Shown: positions 1 to 10,363, numbered from the stretch's first letter. The stretch: 64,000 nt of DNA from Bacteroidota bacterium (GCA_018829205.1 JAHJUE010000005.1:124001-188000), one strand, 5' to 3'. A program made the numbers and translations. The notes: a model not told the origin generated them from the sequence alone.

Positions 1-1938
1 CAGGAAAAAGAAAGAGGAATCACGATTACTAGTGCTGCTACTACCGCTGCATGGAAAGATCATCAGATTAATATTATTGATACACCGGGACACGTTGATT
101 TTACAGTGGAAGTTGAAAGATCTTTAAGAGTTCTTGACGGAGCAATTGCTTTGTTCTGTGCCGTTGGTGGTGTTGAACCTCAGTCGGAAACTGTTTGGCG
201 TCAAGCTGATAAATATAAAGTGCCAAGACTTGCATTTGTTAACAAAATGGACAGAGTTGGAGCTGATTTTTATCACGCGGTAGACATGATGAAAGAACGT
301 CTCGGAGCGAATGCTGTTCCTATTACTTTGCCTATTGGCGAAGGTGATATTTTCGCAGGCGTTATTGATTTAATCGATATGAAAGCCAGAATGTATCATG
401 ATGAAACCTTAGGCGCTACATTCGAAGATGTAGATATTCCTTCCGATTTGAAGGCTGTGTCAAACAAATACAGAACTATGATGCTTGAAGCTGTTTCTGA
501 TGTTGACGATACCTTGCTTGAGAAATATTTGGAAGGTCAGGAAATTACTCCTGCAGAAATTAGAAAAGTTTTAAGACAAGCTACTATTGAATTAAAAATT
601 ATTCCTGTTCTTTGCGGCTCATCGTTTAAGAATAAAGGTGTACAGAAATTATTGGATTGTGTTGTTGAACTGCTTCCTTCACCTGTTGATGTAGGAGAAG
701 TTCATGCTCACCATATCCACTTGAACGACGATGTTGTTAGAAGACCGGATCCGAATGATAAATTTACCGGGTTAGCATTTAAAATAATGACTGATCCGTA
801 TGTGGGAAAATTAACATTTTTCAGAGTTTATAGCGGAACTCTTAAATCTGGCTCTTATGTTCATAATTCCGTATCCGATAAAAAGGAAAGAGTAGGAAGA
901 ATTCTTCAAATGCATGCTAATGTAAGAGAAGATCTTGATGAAATTAGAGCTGGGGATATTGCAGCTATAGTTGGATTAAAATATACAAGAACAGGCGATA
1001 CCCTTTGTACGGAAGATGATCTGGTCGTACTCGAAAAAATGATATTTCCTGAACCTGTTATTCAAATTGCAATTGAACCAAAAACTAAAAATGATCAGGA
1101 TAAGTTATCGGACGCGTTGGTTAAGTTGTCTGATGAAGATCCGACATTTAAAGTTAAAGTTGATGATGAAACCGGGCAGACATTAATTAGCGGTATGGGC
1201 GAACTTCATCTAGAAATTCTTGTTGATAGAATGAGAAGAGAGTTTAAAGTTGAAGCTAATATTGGTAAACCTCAGGTTGCTTATAGAGAAAGTATTACAA
1301 AAACAGTCCAAAGCGAAGGTAAATTCGTTAAACAAAGCGGCGGACGCGGTAAATTTGGACATGTTTGGATTGAGTTGTCGCCAAATGAACCTGGAAAAGG
1401 ATTTGAATTTGAAAATGCAATTGTTGGCGGCGTTGTTCCTAAAGAATATATTCCTGCTGTATCAAAAGGTATTGAAGAGTCGATGAGAAACGGTGTTATT
1501 GCGGGTTATCCTGTTGTTGACATCAAAGCGAAAATTTACGATGGTTCTTATCATGATGTTGACTCTGATGAAATTTCTTTTAAAGTTGCAGGTTCTATGG
1601 CTTTCAGAAGCGGCGCATTAAAAGCTAACCCTGTTTTATTGGAACCTGTTATGGCTGTCGAAGTTACTACTCCGGAAGAATATTTGGGTGATGTAATGGG
1701 CGACTTAAACTCCAGAAGAGGAAAAATTGAAGGCTTTAATGCCAGAAGAGATGCGCAAGTTATTAAAGCAAATGCTCCTTTGGCGGAAATGTTCGGTTAT
1801 GCTACTAAGATGCGTTCAATGACACAAGGACGCGCTATTTACTCAATGCAGTTTTCGCATTATGCCGAAGTGCCTAGAGCCATTGCAGATGAAATTGCGG
1901 AAAAAACTCAATCAAAAAAATCATTAGAAACAGTTTAA
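1..1938 (+). CDS. fusA: Elongation factor G (5' end missing)
   Basis: This is the GTPase that drives translocation of tRNA and mRNA on the ribosome. The frame is open from base 1, so the true start lies left of the window. By comparison with E. coli EF-G about 55 residues are missing, including the P-loop. The visible 645 residues begin in switch I ([12 protein letters not shown]) and continue through the G3 motif DTPGH and the G4 motif NKMD. Domains II to V follow, including the domain [14 protein letters not shown] region and the C-terminal RSMTQGRA region. An internal GTG at 106 lies within the G domain and is not the start. tuf follows after 38 nt, the usual fusA-tuf order. Confidence 0.98.
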   Translation, partial: QEKERGITITSAATTAAWKDHQINIIDTPGHVDFTVEVERSLRVLDGAIALFCAVGGVEPQSETVWRQADKYKVPRLAFVNKMDRVGADFYHAVDMMKERLGANAVPITLPIGEGDIFAGVIDLIDMKARMYHDETLGATFEDVDIPSDLKAVSNKYRTMMLEAVSDVDDTLLEKYLEGQEITPAEIRKVLRQATIELKIIPVLCGSSFKNKGVQKLLDCVVELLPSPVDVGEVHAHHIHLNDDVVRRPDPNDKFTGLAFKIMTDPYVGKLTFFRVYSGTLKSGSYVHNSVSDKKERVGRILQMHANVREDLDEIRAGDIAAIVGLKYTRTGDTLCTEDDLVVLEKMIFPEPVIQIAIEPKTKNDQDKLSDALVKLSDEDPTFKVKVDDETGQTLISGMGELHLEILVDRMRREFKVEANIGKPQVAYRESITKTVQSEGKFVKQSGGRGKFGHVWIELSPNEPGKGFEFENAIVGGVVPKEYIPAVSKGIEESMRNGVIAGYPVVDIKAKIYDGSYHDVDSDEISFKVAGSMAFRSGALKANPVLLEPVMAVEVTTPEEYLGDVMGDLNSRRGKIEGFNARRDAQVIKANAPLAEMFGYATKMRSMTQGRAIYSMQFSHYAEVPRAIADEIAEKTQSKKSLETV

Positions 1939-1976
1939 TATAAAATAATAAGCAATAAAACAACAAGGAGAATTCG

Positions 1977-3182
1977 ATGGCAAAAGAAAAATTTGATAGG
2001 AGTAAGCCCCACGTTAACGTTGGAACAATTGGACACGTTGATCACGGAAAAACTACTCTTACCGCTGCTATCACAATGGCTCTCGCAAAAAAAGGTTTGT
2101 CCGAAATTAGAACTTTCGACAGTATTGATAATGCTCCTGAAGAAAGAGAGCGCGGTATTACTATTGCAACAGCACACGTAGAATATTCTACTGCAAACAG
2201 ACACTATGCACACGTTGACTGTCCTGGTCACGCCGATTATGTTAAAAACATGATTACCGGTGCGGCTCAAATGGACGGCGCTATTTTGGTCGTTGCTGCA
2301 ACTGACGGCCCGATGCCTCAAACAAGAGAACATATATTATTGGCACGTCAGGTTGGCGTTCCTAAAATGGTTGTTTTCATGAACAAAGTTGACATGGTTG
2401 ATGATCCTGAATTAATTGAATTAGTTGAAATGGAATTAAGAGAATTGTTGACTGAATATGAATTCCCTGGCGACGAAATTCCGATTATTAAAGGTTCTGC
2501 GCTTCAAGCATTAGAAGCAGCTACTGCCGATGCTCCAGCTGATGATCCGAGATATAATTGTATTACTGAGCTTATGGATGCTGTTGATAGCTACATTCCT
2601 CTTCCTGCAAGAGATATTGACAAACCGTTCCTTATGCCTGTTGAAGACGTATTCTCTATTACAGGTCGCGGTACAGTTGCTACAGGTAGAGTTGAAAGAG
2701 GTGCGGTAAAAATTCAGGAAGAAGTTGAGCTTATCGGTTTAGGTATGCACAAAAAGACTGTTGTTACCGGCGTGGAAATGTTCAGAAAAGAATTAGACTC
2801 AGCTGTTGCTGGCGATAATGCCGGTATCTTGATGAGAGGTATAGATAAAAAAGAAATTCAAAGAGGAATGGTACTAGCTAAACCTGGTTCAATTACTCCT
2901 CATACAAAATTTGAAGGCGAAGTTTACATCCTTTCAAAAGATGAAGGCGGACGTCATACTCCTTTCTTCAACGGATATCGTCCTCAGTTCTATTTTAGAA
3001 CAACAGACGTTACCGGCGTGGCTCAATTGCCAGAAGGAACTGAAATGGTAATGCCTGGCGATAAAGTAAATCTTAAAGTTGAATTGATTACTGATATTGC
3101 TATGGATGAAGGTTTGCGTTTTGCTATCCGCGAAGGCGGTAGAACAGTTGGCGCTGGCCTTGTTACAAAAATTATTGAATAA
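1977..3182 (+). CDS. tuf: Elongation factor Tu
   Basis: EF-Tu delivers aminoacyl-tRNA to the ribosomal A site as a GTP complex. The product has 401 residues, a normal length. It shows the P-loop GHVDHGKT at about 19-26, the effector-region RGITI, DCPGH near 82, NKVDMVDD near 137 and the ribosome-binding domains II and III. The start is fixed by AAGGAG at 1965-1970, six bases before the ATG. The coding sequence uses more C and G in third positions than the genes around it (GTTGAC, GGTCAC, GGCGAC), as expected for a very highly expressed gene. A terminator-like hairpin follows in the gap before rpsJ. Confidence 0.99.
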   Translation: MAKEKFDRSKPHVNVGTIGHVDHGKTTLTAAITMALAKKGLSEIRTFDSIDNAPEERERGITIATAHVEYSTANRHYAHVDCPGHADYVKNMITGAAQMDGAILVVAATDGPMPQTREHILLARQVGVPKMVVFMNKVDMVDDPELIELVEMELRELLTEYEFPGDEIPIIKGSALQALEAATADAPADDPRYNCITELMDAVDSYIPLPARDIDKPFLMPVEDVFSITGRGTVATGRVERGAVKIQEEVELIGLGMHKKTVVTGVEMFRKELDSAVAGDNAGILMRGIDKKEIQRGMVLAKPGSITPHTKFEGEVYILSKDEGGRHTPFFNGYRPQFYFRTTDVTGVAQLPEGTEMVMPGDKVNLKVELITDIAMDEGLRFAIREGGRTVGAGLVTKIIE

Positions 3183-3203
3183 TAACAAAGTTGATTATAT
3201 AAA

Positions 3204-3237
3204 AGGGTTGGATGAAGTTTTCTCCAACCCTATTTTT
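3204..3237 (+). terminator. Intrinsic terminator or attenuator between tuf and rpsJ
   Basis: A perfect 9-bp stem (AGGGTTGGA at 3204-3212, TCCAACCCT at 3223-3231) with a 10-nt loop is followed by ATTTTT. It lies in the 76-nt gap between tuf and rpsJ. It could end a fusA-tuf transcript or partly attenuate transcription into the S10 cluster. No strong separate promoter for rpsJ is visible, so partial read-through seems likely. That last point is inference. Confidence 0.7.
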
Positions 3238-3258
3238 CACTTATAGGAGAGATTAAAA

Positions 3259-3567
3259 TTGGCTGGTCAAAAGATTAGAATAAAATTAAAATCATACGAT
3301 CATATTCTTATTGATAAGTCAACTGAGAAGATTATTAAAACTGTTAAAAGCACCGGGGCAGTTGTTTCAGGACCAATTCCTCTTCCAACAAGACGCTCGC
3401 TTTATACAGTATTACGCTCTCCGCATGTTGATAAGAAATCAAGAGAGCAATTTGAAATCAGAGCTCATAAAAGAATAATCGATATTCATAACTCAAACAA
3501 CAAAACCGTCGATTCTCTAAGCAAATTAGAAATACCTGCGGGTGTTGATATCGAGATTAAGTTATAA
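3259..3567 (+). CDS. rpsJ: 30S ribosomal protein S10
   Basis: S10 is a small-subunit head protein and, as NusE, also takes part in antitermination. The 102 residues begin [15 protein letters not shown] and contain the conserved stretch GPIPLPTRR followed by [13 protein letters not shown], which identifies the family clearly. The start is TTG at 3259 with AGGAGA eight bases upstream; no ATG is available. It opens the S10 cluster, and rplC begins 11 nt after its stop. Confidence 0.98.
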   Translation: MAGQKIRIKLKSYDHILIDKSTEKIIKTVKSTGAVVSGPIPLPTRRSLYTVLRSPHVDKKSREQFEIRAHKRIIDIHNSNNKTVDSLSKLEIPAGVDIEIKL

Positions 3568-3578
3568 GGATTTAAGTA

Positions 3579-4199
3579 ATGGCTGGACTGATAGGAAAAA
3601 AAATAGGTATGACAAGCATTTACTCTCCCGATGGAGCAGTAATTCCGGTTACCGCAATTGAAGCGGGTCCTTGTAAAATTGTTTCTATTAGAAACAAAAA
3701 CAAAGACGGTTATGAAGCTTTGGTGGTCGGTTTTGGAGAGAAAAAGGAAAAACACCTAACTAAACCTCTAAAAGGTTTGTTCGAAAAAGCTAAAGTTGCT
3801 CCTGCAGCAATGCTGAAAGAATTTAAGAATTTTGATATTGCCGCCTACAAAGTTGGCGATGATTTAACTGTTGAATTGTTTGCCGAAGGCGACAAAGTTA
3901 AAGTCAGTGCAAAAAGCAAAGGCAAAGGTTTTCAAGGTGTTGTTAAACGACATGGTTTTAGCGGTGTTGGCGGTCAGACTCACGGACAGCACAACAGAGA
4001 AAGAGCACCAGGATCAATAGGACAAAGTTCATGGCCATCAAGAGTTTTTAAAGGTACAAGAATGGCAGGAAGACACGGCTACTCACAAGTAACTGTTTCA
4101 AATCTTAAAGTTGTAAAAATAATTCCCGAAAAGAATATCATCTTGGTTAAAGGCGCTATTCCGGGAGCAATAAATTCAATAGTTGAAATTAATAAGTAA
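3579..4199 (+). CDS. rplC: 50S ribosomal protein L3
   Basis: L3 binds 23S rRNA near its 3' end and nucleates large-subunit assembly. The 206 residues begin MAGLIGKKIGMTSIY. The conserved loop region has GKGFQGVVKRHGF and GSIGQSSWPSRVFKGTRMAG, where many bacteria have GSIGxxxxPxxVxKGxxMxG. The glutamine that is N5-methylated by PrmB in E. coli would fall near GSIGQ. The gene sits 11 nt after rpsJ and 8 nt before rplD, so it is co-transcribed. Length and sequence are ordinary. Confidence 0.98.
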   Translation: MAGLIGKKIGMTSIYSPDGAVIPVTAIEAGPCKIVSIRNKNKDGYEALVVGFGEKKEKHLTKPLKGLFEKAKVAPAAMLKEFKNFDIAAYKVGDDLTVELFAEGDKVKVSAKSKGKGFQGVVKRHGFSGVGGQTHGQHNRERAPGSIGQSSWPSRVFKGTRMAGRHGYSQVTVSNLKVVKIIPEKNIILVKGAIPGAINSIVEINK

Positions 4200-4207
4200 T
4201 TGGTTTT

Positions 4208-4837
4208 ATGATGAAGGTAGATGTATTAAAAATTGACGGTTCAAAAGCTACTGGTAAAGTAGAGCTTTCTGAAAGCATTTTCGGAATAGAACCAAATGAT
4301 CATGTAATTTATTTGTCTGTTAAAGCATATAATGCTAATCAGAGACAAGGTACCCATAAATCTAAAGAAAGAGCAGAAGTTAGCGGCGGCGGTAAAAAGC
4401 CATGGAAACAAAAAGGCCGCGGCGGAGCTAGAGCCGGTACATCCAGGTCTCCATTATGGGTTGGCGGTGGTACTATTTTTGGCCCGCGTCCGCGTGACTA
4501 CAGACAAAAATTAAACAAAAAAGTTAATAAACTTGCTAGAATGTCTGCCTTATCATATAAGGCTAAAGCAGAACAGCTTATTGTTATAGAAGATTTTAAT
4601 TTTGAATCGCCTAAAACGGCGCAATTCAAAAAAATGCTTACTGCCTTAAAACTAAATGGTAAAAAAACTTTATTGCTTACGAACGGAACGCTTGAAAATG
4701 TTTACAAATCCGGAAGAAATATGGAAAAAGTAAATATTATTGAAGCCGAAAAAGCAAGCACTTATGATTTATTGAACAATCAGGTTGTTCTTATTCAAAA
4801 AGGTGCAATAGAAAAATTAGAAAGTATATTAAACTAA
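4208..4837 (+). CDS. rplD: 50S ribosomal protein L4
   Basis: L4 is a large-subunit protein lining the exit tunnel. In E. coli it also represses its own S10 operon; no matching leader is visible here. The 209 residues contain the tunnel-loop signature, with RQGTHKSKERAEVSGGG followed by KPWKQKGRGGARAGT and SPLWVGGG. Two ATG codons lie in tandem at 4208 and 4211, and no good Shine-Dalgarno sequence decides between them. I keep the first. Position between rplC and rplW is standard. Confidence 0.98.
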   Translation: MMKVDVLKIDGSKATGKVELSESIFGIEPNDHVIYLSVKAYNANQRQGTHKSKERAEVSGGGKKPWKQKGRGGARAGTSRSPLWVGGGTIFGPRPRDYRQKLNKKVNKLARMSALSYKAKAEQLIVIEDFNFESPKTAQFKKMLTALKLNGKKTLLLTNGTLENVYKSGRNMEKVNIIEAEKASTYDLLNNQVVLIQKGAIEKLESILN

Positions 4838-4855
4838 AGTAGCTCGGATAGAGAC

Positions 4856-5149
4856 ATGCAAAAATTGTTAGTAAGACCGCTTGTAACTGAAAAAATGAAC
4901 AGTATCACTGAAAACATAAAACAATATGGTTTTGTGGTTGATGTGAATGCTAATAAAATTGAAATTGCTAAAGCAATCGAAAAAAAGTTTTCAGTGAATG
5001 TAGTTTCTGTAAACACAATTAGATACAAAGGTAAAACAAAAACTCAGTTTACAAGAAGAGGAAGATTTACCGGTAAAACACCAAAGTTCAAAAAAGCGTT
5101 AGTGACTTTAAAGGACGATCAAACAATAGATATTTTTGGAGAAGTTTAG
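4856..5149 (+). CDS. rplW: 50S ribosomal protein L23
   Basis: L23 sits at the tunnel exit and forms the docking site for trigger factor and signal recognition particle. The 97 residues have the family pattern LVRPLVTEKM at the N-terminus, then VNANKIEIAKAIEKKF, VNTIRYKGK and a C-terminal FKKALVTLKDDQTIDIF. It follows rplD by 18 nt and precedes rplB by 26 nt. Nothing unusual is seen. Confidence 0.97.
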   Translation: MQKLLVRPLVTEKMNSITENIKQYGFVVDVNANKIEIAKAIEKKFSVNVVSVNTIRYKGKTKTQFTRRGRFTGKTPKFKKALVTLKDDQTIDIFGEV

Positions 5150-5175
5150 AAGTTTTCTGAACCGGAGTTAATGAA

Positions 5176-6006
5176 ATGGCAATTAGAAAATTAAAACCAA
5201 ATACACCAGGTACTAGATATATGTCAATCTCTTCTTTTGATGAGATTACAAAAACTACACCTGAGAAATCTCTTACCGTAAGTTTAACAAAATCCGGCGG
5301 TAGAAATAACCTTGGAAGAATTACTTCCTTCCATCGCGGCGGCGGTCATAAGAGAAAATACAGAATAATTGATTTTAAAAGAGATAAACACGGTATTCCT
5401 GCTAAGGTTTTCTCAATTGAATATGATCCTAACAGATCTTCAAGAATTGCATTGTTAAATTATGCAGATGGTGAAAAAAGATATATTATTGCGCCCGACG
5501 GATTAAAAGTTGGTGATTCGATTATGTCCGGAGAAAAAATTGAGATTAAAGTCGGCAATGCATTAAAATTAAAAGATATGCCTTTAGGAAGTTTCCTTCA
5601 CAATATCGAATTAAAACCTGGTAAAGGCGGACAAATTGGACGCTCGGCTGGTGCTGGAATTCAGTTAATGGCTAAAGAAGGAAAACATGCTCAAGTTAAA
5701 ATGCCTTCAGGCGAAGTAAGATTGATTAGTTTGGAATGTATGGCGACTTACGGAACTGTTGGAAATTCTGATCATGAAAATATTAGTCTTGGTAAAGCCG
5801 GAAGAAGCAGATGGCTTGGTATTAGACCTAATGTAAGAGGTGTTGCAATGAACCCGGTTGATCACCCAATGGGCGGCGGCGAAGGTAAAACATCTGGCGG
5901 CGGCCATCCGGTATCTCCTTGGGGTCAAAAAGCCAAAGGTTTGAAAACTAGAAAGAAAAAACACGCATCAAATAAATACATTGTTAAAAGAAGACAACAG
6001 GGATAG
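5176..6006 (+). CDS. rplB: 50S ribosomal protein L2
   Basis: L2 is one of the most conserved large-subunit proteins, needed for subunit joining and peptidyl transferase assembly. The 276 residues begin [14 protein letters not shown] and contain [19 protein letters not shown], then [14 protein letters not shown]. The C-terminal [17 protein letters not shown] segment carries the conserved histidine of the [10 protein letters not shown] motif. The full expected length is present. Confidence 0.99.
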   Translation: MAIRKLKPNTPGTRYMSISSFDEITKTTPEKSLTVSLTKSGGRNNLGRITSFHRGGGHKRKYRIIDFKRDKHGIPAKVFSIEYDPNRSSRIALLNYADGEKRYIIAPDGLKVGDSIMSGEKIEIKVGNALKLKDMPLGSFLHNIELKPGKGGQIGRSAGAGIQLMAKEGKHAQVKMPSGEVRLISLECMATYGTVGNSDHENISLGKAGRSRWLGIRPNVRGVAMNPVDHPMGGGEGKTSGGGHPVSPWGQKAKGLKTRKKKHASNKYIVKRRQQG

Positions 6007-6015
6007 GGTTTAATT

Positions 6016-6303
6016 ATGCCAAGATCAGTTAAGAAAGGTCCGTATATAGACTACAAATTAGAAGCAAAAGTAGAAAAGATGAATGCATCCGGACAAAAGA
6101 AAATAATTAAAACGTGGTCAAGATCATCCACCATTACTCCGGATTTTGTTGGTCATACTATTGCTGTACACAACGGAAATAAAATGATACCGGTTTACGT
6201 ATCTGAAAACATGGTTGGACACAAATTAGGTGAATTTTCTCCTACCAGAATTTTTAGAGGTCATCCGGGAACTAAAGCTGAAAAAGCTTCAAAAGCAAAG
6301 TAA
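6016..6303 (+). CDS. rpsS: 30S ribosomal protein S19
   Basis: S19 binds the head of the small subunit with S13, near the A-site tRNA. The 95 residues begin [12 protein letters not shown] and contain [29 protein letters not shown] and [11 protein letters not shown], all typical of the family. The gene begins 9 nt after rplB and precedes rplV by 27 nt. The short lysine- and alanine-rich tail is normal. Confidence 0.98.
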   Translation: MPRSVKKGPYIDYKLEAKVEKMNASGQKKIIKTWSRSSTITPDFVGHTIAVHNGNKMIPVYVSENMVGHKLGEFSPTRIFRGHPGTKAEKASKAK

Positions 6304-6330
6304 AGTAAAGATATTAGAGGTTATTGTTAA

Positions 6331-6675
6331 ATGGAAGCTCGCGCAAAACATAGTTATATCGCTACATCGCCAAGAAAAATGAGATTGGTGATTGATTTAA
6401 TCAGAGGTAAATCCGTTGATCAAGCTATTGAAATTTTGCATTTCAATACCAAACATGCTTCAAAGGATGCAGAAAAAGTTTTAAGATCGGCAATTTCTAA
6501 TCTTTATAATAAAGATGAAGATACTAAATTAACGCCGGCGGATCTTATTGTTAAAGAAGCTTTTGTTAATCAAGGTCCAGCGTTAAAAAGAATTTCCCCG
6601 GCTCCAATGGGCAGGGCTTTTAGAGTAAGAAAAAGATCAAATCATTTAACAATTGTAGTTGCTACAAAAAGTTAA
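6331..6675 (+). CDS. rplV: 50S ribosomal protein L22
   Basis: L22 contacts all domains of 23S rRNA, and its beta-hairpin forms part of the exit tunnel, a site of macrolide resistance mutations. The 114 residues include ARAKHSYIATSPRKMRLV at the N-terminus and the hairpin GPALKRISPAPMGRAFRVRK near the C-terminus. Length is normal. rpsC follows after 16 nt. Confidence 0.98.
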   Translation: MEARAKHSYIATSPRKMRLVIDLIRGKSVDQAIEILHFNTKHASKDAEKVLRSAISNLYNKDEDTKLTPADLIVKEAFVNQGPALKRISPAPMGRAFRVRKRSNHLTIVVATKS

Positions 6676-6691
6676 TTTTTAGGAGGATTTT

Positions 6692-7333
6692 TTGGGTCAG
6701 AAAACACATCCAGTTGGTTTTAGAGTCGGTGTTATTCGCGGTTGGGAATCGAACTGGTATGAAAACAAAAGTTACGCCGGCAAACTTCTTGAAGATAAAA
6801 AGTTGAGAATGTATGTTCGCAACAGACTTAAAAAAGCCGGTATTTCTAGAATAATTATTGATAGAACATCTAAAAATGTTATTCTAACAATTTATACCTC
6901 CAGACCTGGTGTTGTAATTGGTAAAAGCGGAAAAGAAATCGCTCAATTGGAAGAGGAATTAAAGAAAGTAGCTGACAAAGAAGTAAAAGTTCAGATTACC
7001 GAAATAAAAAGACCTGAACTTGATGCTTATTTGGTTGCCGAAAATATCGCAAACCAGCTTCAAGGTAGAATCTCTTTCAGAAGAGCTATGAAATCTTCTA
7101 TTACTTCCGCAATGAGGATGGGTGCTGAAGGAATAAGAATTATGTGTTCAGGAAGATTAGGCGGTGCAGAAATGGCCAGAACTGAACAATACAAAGAAGG
7201 CAGAATTCCATTGCATACTATCAGAGCTGATATAGATTATGCAAACGGAAGAGCTGAAACAATTTACGGTTCAATCGGAATTAAAGTGTGGATTTGCCGA
7301 GGTGAAATTTTAGGAAATAGAATGTCCGAATAG
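6692..7333 (+). CDS. rpsC: 30S ribosomal protein S3
   Basis: S3 forms part of the mRNA entry tunnel and the ribosomal helicase site. The 213 residues begin [18 protein letters not shown]. The KH domain carries [13 protein letters not shown] and the C-terminal domain carries [12 protein letters not shown]. The start is TTG at 6692 with AGGAGG at 6681-6686, five bases before it. The gene ends soon after the core fold ([10 protein letters not shown]), without the long charged tail found in many bacteria. Confidence 0.98.
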   Translation: MGQKTHPVGFRVGVIRGWESNWYENKSYAGKLLEDKKLRMYVRNRLKKAGISRIIIDRTSKNVILTIYTSRPGVVIGKSGKEIAQLEEELKKVADKEVKVQITEIKRPELDAYLVAENIANQLQGRISFRRAMKSSITSAMRMGAEGIRIMCSGRLGGAEMARTEQYKEGRIPLHTIRADIDYANGRAETIYGSIGIKVWICRGEILGNRMSE

Positions 7334-7354
7334 GACTTTTTAGGAGTTTTTCTC

Positions 7355-7774
7355 ATGTTAATGCCAAAAAGAGTAAAATACAGAAAATCACAAAGAGGAA
7401 GAAGAAAAGGTAAAGCCCAAAGAGGTCATCGTGTAGCATTTGGTGATTTCGGTTTAAAAGCCATGGGCAACGGATGGATTACAAGCCGTCAAATTGAAGC
7501 TTGCCGTATTGCCATAACTCGTACCATGAAAAGGGACGGAAAGGTTTGGATAAGAATATTCCCCGACAAACCTGTTTCTAAAAAACCTCTTGAAACAAGA
7601 ATGGGTAAAGGTAAAGGTGCTCCTGAATTTTGGGTTGCAGTAATTAAACCCGGAAGAATAATGTTCGAAGTTTCAGGCGTTTCTAAAGAAATTGCACAAG
7701 AAGCTTTATCGTTGGCATCGCATAAGTTGCCGATTAAAACCAAGGTAGTATCTAGACCCGATTACGAAAATTAA
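7355..7774 (+). CDS. rplP: 50S ribosomal protein L16
   Basis: L16 helps organise the A site and the peptidyl transferase centre. The 139 residues contain [18 protein letters not shown], then [22 protein letters not shown] and [14 protein letters not shown], all family hallmarks. The ATG at 7355 is preferred over the ATG at 7361 because AGGAG lies about eight bases upstream of it. rpmC follows after 14 nt. Confidence 0.98.
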   Translation: MLMPKRVKYRKSQRGRRKGKAQRGHRVAFGDFGLKAMGNGWITSRQIEACRIAITRTMKRDGKVWIRIFPDKPVSKKPLETRMGKGKGAPEFWVAVIKPGRIMFEVSGVSKEIAQEALSLASHKLPIKTKVVSRPDYEN

Positions 7775-7788
7775 CAAAGGTTTGTATT

Positions 7789-8007
7789 ATGAGAATGAAT
7801 GAAATCCGTGAAATGAGCACTGAAGAAATTGAAAAAAGAATTATACAAGAAGAAATTGACTTGGTTGATCTTAAATTTCAGCACGAGTTAAAAAACTTAA
7901 CTAATACTTCGAAATTAAAATTAGTGCGCAAAGACATTGCACGTATGAAAACTGTGCTTATGCAAAAAGAAATTGAAGCACAGAAAAAAGCAAAGGAACT
8001 TAAATAA
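7789..8007 (+). CDS. rpmC: 50S ribosomal protein L29
   Basis: L29 is a small two-helix protein near the tunnel exit beside L23. The 72 residues fit this pattern: MNEIREMSTEEIEKRI in the first helix, DLKFQHELKNLTNTSKLK in the middle and VRKDIARMKTVL in the second helix. A second ATG two codons in (7795) could also be used. Its place between rplP and rpsQ supports the call. Confidence 0.96.
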   Translation: MRMNEIREMSTEEIEKRIIQEEIDLVDLKFQHELKNLTNTSKLKLVRKDIARMKTVLMQKEIEAQKKAKELK

Positions 8008-8025
8008 GGAGTTAGCGGCGTTAAT

Positions 8026-8283
8026 ATGGAAACACGCGGATTAAGAAAAACTAGAGTTGGTTTAGTTGTTAAAAATAAGATGGACAAAAGCATTATAATT
8101 GCTATCGAAAGAAAAGTTGCTCATCCTATTTATAAAAAATATTTTAAGAAAACTACCAAACTCATGGCTCATGATGAAAATAACGAATGCGGAATTGGTG
8201 ATGTTGTTAAAGTTATGGAAACAAGGCCGCTAAGTAAAAATAAAAAATGGCGTTTTGTAGAAGTCGTCGAAAAAGCTAAGTAA
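8026..8283 (+). CDS. rpsQ: 30S ribosomal protein S17
   Basis: S17 is a primary 16S rRNA-binding protein with an OB fold. The 85 residues contain [17 protein letters not shown] near the N-terminus, [20 protein letters not shown] in the middle and [18 protein letters not shown], which is the RNA-binding signature of the family. It sits 18 nt after rpmC and 26 nt before rplN. Confidence 0.98.
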   Translation: METRGLRKTRVGLVVKNKMDKSIIIAIERKVAHPIYKKYFKKTTKLMAHDENNECGIGDVVKVMETRPLSKNKKWRFVEVVEKAK

Positions 8284-8309
8284 TAGAAGCATCTATAGGA
8301 GTTTTATAA

Positions 8310-8678
8310 ATGATACAGCAAGAATCAAATTTAGTGGTTGCGGATAATTCCGGCGCAAAAAAAATTAGATGCATCAAGGTGCTGGGCGGAAGCAGAAGAC
8401 GTTATGCAGGTGTCGGTGATATTATAGTAGTTTCGGTGAAAACTGCAATCCCTGGAGGCGGTGTTAAAAAAGGCGAAGTTTCTAAAGCGGTTGTTGTTAG
8501 AACTAAAAAAGAATTAAGAAGAAACGACGGCTCTTATATCAGATTTGATGAAAACGCTGCTGTACTTCTCGATGCCAACAACGAACCAAAAGGTACACGT
8601 ATTTTTGGTCCGGTTGCAAGAGAACTTAGAGAAAAGAAATTCATGAAAATTATTTCATTAGCACCAGAAGTTTTATAA
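8310..8678 (+). CDS. rplN: 50S ribosomal protein L14
   Basis: L14 lies at the subunit interface and forms an intersubunit bridge. The 122 residues begin [18 protein letters not shown] and carry the signature [19 protein letters not shown] and the C-terminal [17 protein letters not shown]. The length equals the usual bacterial length. It opens the spc cluster, but no separate promoter is visible. Confidence 0.99.
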   Translation: MIQQESNLVVADNSGAKKIRCIKVLGGSRRRYAGVGDIIVVSVKTAIPGGGVKKGEVSKAVVVRTKKELRRNDGSYIRFDENAAVLLDANNEPKGTRIFGPVARELREKKFMKIISLAPEVL

Positions 8679-8693
8679 AAGCAGGGTTATTAA

Positions 8694-9020
8694 ATGAAGA
8701 TTCGTAAAGACGATAATGTAATGGTAATTGCCGGTAACAATAAAGGGAAAAAAGGCAAAGTTCTTAAAGTTTTTCCCAAAGAAAACAGGGTGATCGTTGA
8801 AGGTGTCAATATTCAAAAAAGACATACTAAACCCAACCAGGCAAATCCGCAAGGCGGAATAATTGAAAAAGAAGCTTCGGTTAATGCTTCTAACGTAATG
8901 GTGCTCGACCCAAAATCAAGCGAGCCTACTAGAATCGGTAAAAAAATCATTATTGACGACAAGACCGGTAAAAAAAGAACCGCAAGAGTAAGTAAACTAA
9001 GCGGCGAAATGTTGTCATAA
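8694..9020 (+). CDS. rplX: 50S ribosomal protein L24
   Basis: L24 is an assembly initiator that binds the 5' part of 23S rRNA through a KOW fold. The 108 residues contain the KOW motif [18 protein letters not shown] near the N-terminus, [18 protein letters not shown] in the middle and [17 protein letters not shown] near the end. Its spacing is 15 nt after rplN and 21 nt before rplE. Confidence 0.98.
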   Translation: MKIRKDDNVMVIAGNNKGKKGKVLKVFPKENRVIVEGVNIQKRHTKPNQANPQGGIIEKEASVNASNVMVLDPKSSEPTRIGKKIIIDDKTGKKRTARVSKLSGEMLS

Positions 9021-9041
9021 CTTTAAGGATGATGATAAACA

Positions 9042-9662
9042 ATGGCAAAGAAGAAACAAGAAAATACTGAGACAGAAGTTAAAAAAGTTAAAGCGGCAGT
9101 TGCAAAAATTCCTGCGCGATTAATTGAAAAATTTAATAAAGAAATTTCTCCGAAATTAATGGAAAAATTCTCTTATTCTAATGTAATGCAGGTGCCTCAT
9201 CTTGAAAAAATTGTAATTAATATGGGTGTCGGCGAAGCTGCTCTTGATTCAAAACTTTTGGACGAAGCTTTTAAAGAATTGGAAACTATAGCCGGTCAAA
9301 AACCATCTGTTAGACTAGCTAAGACTTCAATCTCAAATTTCAAACTTCGTGAAGGAATGAAGATTGGCGCTAAAGTAACTTTACGCCGTGATAATATGTA
9401 TGAGTTTTTAGACAGACTTGTAAGTATTGCTCTGCCTCGCGTAAGGGACTTTAGAGGAATTTCAGATAAATCATTCGACGGTCGCGGGAACTATACCTTA
9501 GGTATTAAAGAACATATCATATTCCCTGAAATTAATGTCGATAAAGTTACAAAAGTTAAAGGTATGGATATAACTTTTGTTACAACCGCAAAAACAGATC
9601 AGGAAGCTTTTGAATTATTAGCTGCTTTTGGGGTTCCATTTAGAAAGAAAGAATTAAATTAA
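9042..9662 (+). CDS. rplE: 50S ribosomal protein L5 with N-terminal extension
   Basis: L5 binds 5S rRNA in the central protuberance. The core has [39 protein letters not shown] and the C-terminal [12 protein letters not shown] and [15 protein letters not shown]. At 206 residues it is about 25 longer than E. coli L5. The extra part is a lysine- and glutamate-rich N-terminal segment (about 1-28). An ATG further in is conceivable, but the first ATG has AAGGATGATG just upstream, so the extension is probably real. Confidence 0.97.
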   Translation: MAKKKQENTETEVKKVKAAVAKIPARLIEKFNKEISPKLMEKFSYSNVMQVPHLEKIVINMGVGEAALDSKLLDEAFKELETIAGQKPSVRLAKTSISNFKLREGMKIGAKVTLRRDNMYEFLDRLVSIALPRVRDFRGISDKSFDGRGNYTLGIKEHIIFPEINVDKVTKVKGMDITFVTTAKTDQEAFELLAAFGVPFRKKELN

Positions 9663-9679
9663 GGTTAAAAAGGAAATTT

Positions 9680-9949
9680 ATGGCCAGAAAATGTTTGCCT
9701 GCTCGCGAAGCAAAAAAACAAGCCGTTGTTGACAAATACGCGGCTCAAAGAAAGCAAATGAAAGAAGCCGGTGATTATGAAGGGCTTCAGAAATTGCCTA
9801 AAAACGCTTCTCCGGTAAGATTAAGAAACAGATGCATGATTACCGGAAGACCAAGAGCATATTATAGAAAATTCGGTGTATCACGTTTGGTGTTTAGAGA
9901 AATGGCCTTACGCGGGGAAATACCCGGAGTAAAAAAATCCAGTTGGTAA
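9680..9949 (+). CDS. rpsN: 30S ribosomal protein S14 (zinc-free type)
   Basis: S14 binds the head of the small subunit. The 89 residues show the longer form lacking the CxxC-x12-CxxC zinc ribbon, with a middle insertion ([20 protein letters not shown]). The conserved C-terminal half has [20 protein letters not shown] followed by [17 protein letters not shown]. Cysteines at 5 and near 58 do not form a zinc site. It lies between rplE and rpsH as usual. Confidence 0.97.
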   Translation: MARKCLPAREAKKQAVVDKYAAQRKQMKEAGDYEGLQKLPKNASPVRLRNRCMITGRPRAYYRKFGVSRLVFREMALRGEIPGVKKSSW

Positions 9950-9967
9950 GAAGAGGAGAATAAATTT

Positions 9968-10363
9968 ATGCCGGTAACGGATCCGATTTCAGATTTTCTG
10001 ACGCGAATTAGAAATGCGGTAAATGCAAAAAAGAAATTTGTTGATATGCCGTCTTCAAACATGAAAGTACGTCTGGCTGAAATATTGAAAGAAAACAATT
10101 TCATTCGCGATTTGAATGTTGTTGAAGATAATAAACAAAATGTTTTAAGAGTTCATCTGAAGTATGTAAATGGTGCATCTTCAATCAGCGGACTCGAAAA
10201 AATCAGTACTCCTGGTTTAAGAAAATATGTTGATAAAGACAATATACCTAGAGTTTTGAACGGGCTTGGAATGTCTATAATCTCTACTTCGAAAGGAGTA
10301 TTCTCGGACAAACAAGCTAAAAAAGAAGAAGTTGGCGGCGAAGTAATCTGCCATATTTGGTAA
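9968..10363 (+). CDS. rpsH: 30S ribosomal protein S8
   Basis: S8 binds 16S rRNA helix 21 and is the translational repressor of the spc operon in E. coli. The 131 residues begin MPVTDPISDFLTRIRNA. They end with the signature region ISTPGLRKYVDKDNIPRVLN, then GMSIISTSKGVFSDKQAKKE and VGGEVICHIW. The GAAGAGGAG just upstream of the ATG supports the start. Confidence 0.98.
   Translation: MPVTDPISDFLTRIRNAVNAKKKFVDMPSSNMKVRLAEILKENNFIRDLNVVEDNKQNVLRVHLKYVNGASSISGLEKISTPGLRKYVDKDNIPRVLNGLGMSIISTSKGVFSDKQAKKEEVGGEVICHIW

Noticed and set aside
1-108. fusA start at the GTG at 106
   Set aside because: The frame is open from base 1 and encodes conserved EF-G switch-I and G3 sequence upstream of 106, so the gene starts before the window.
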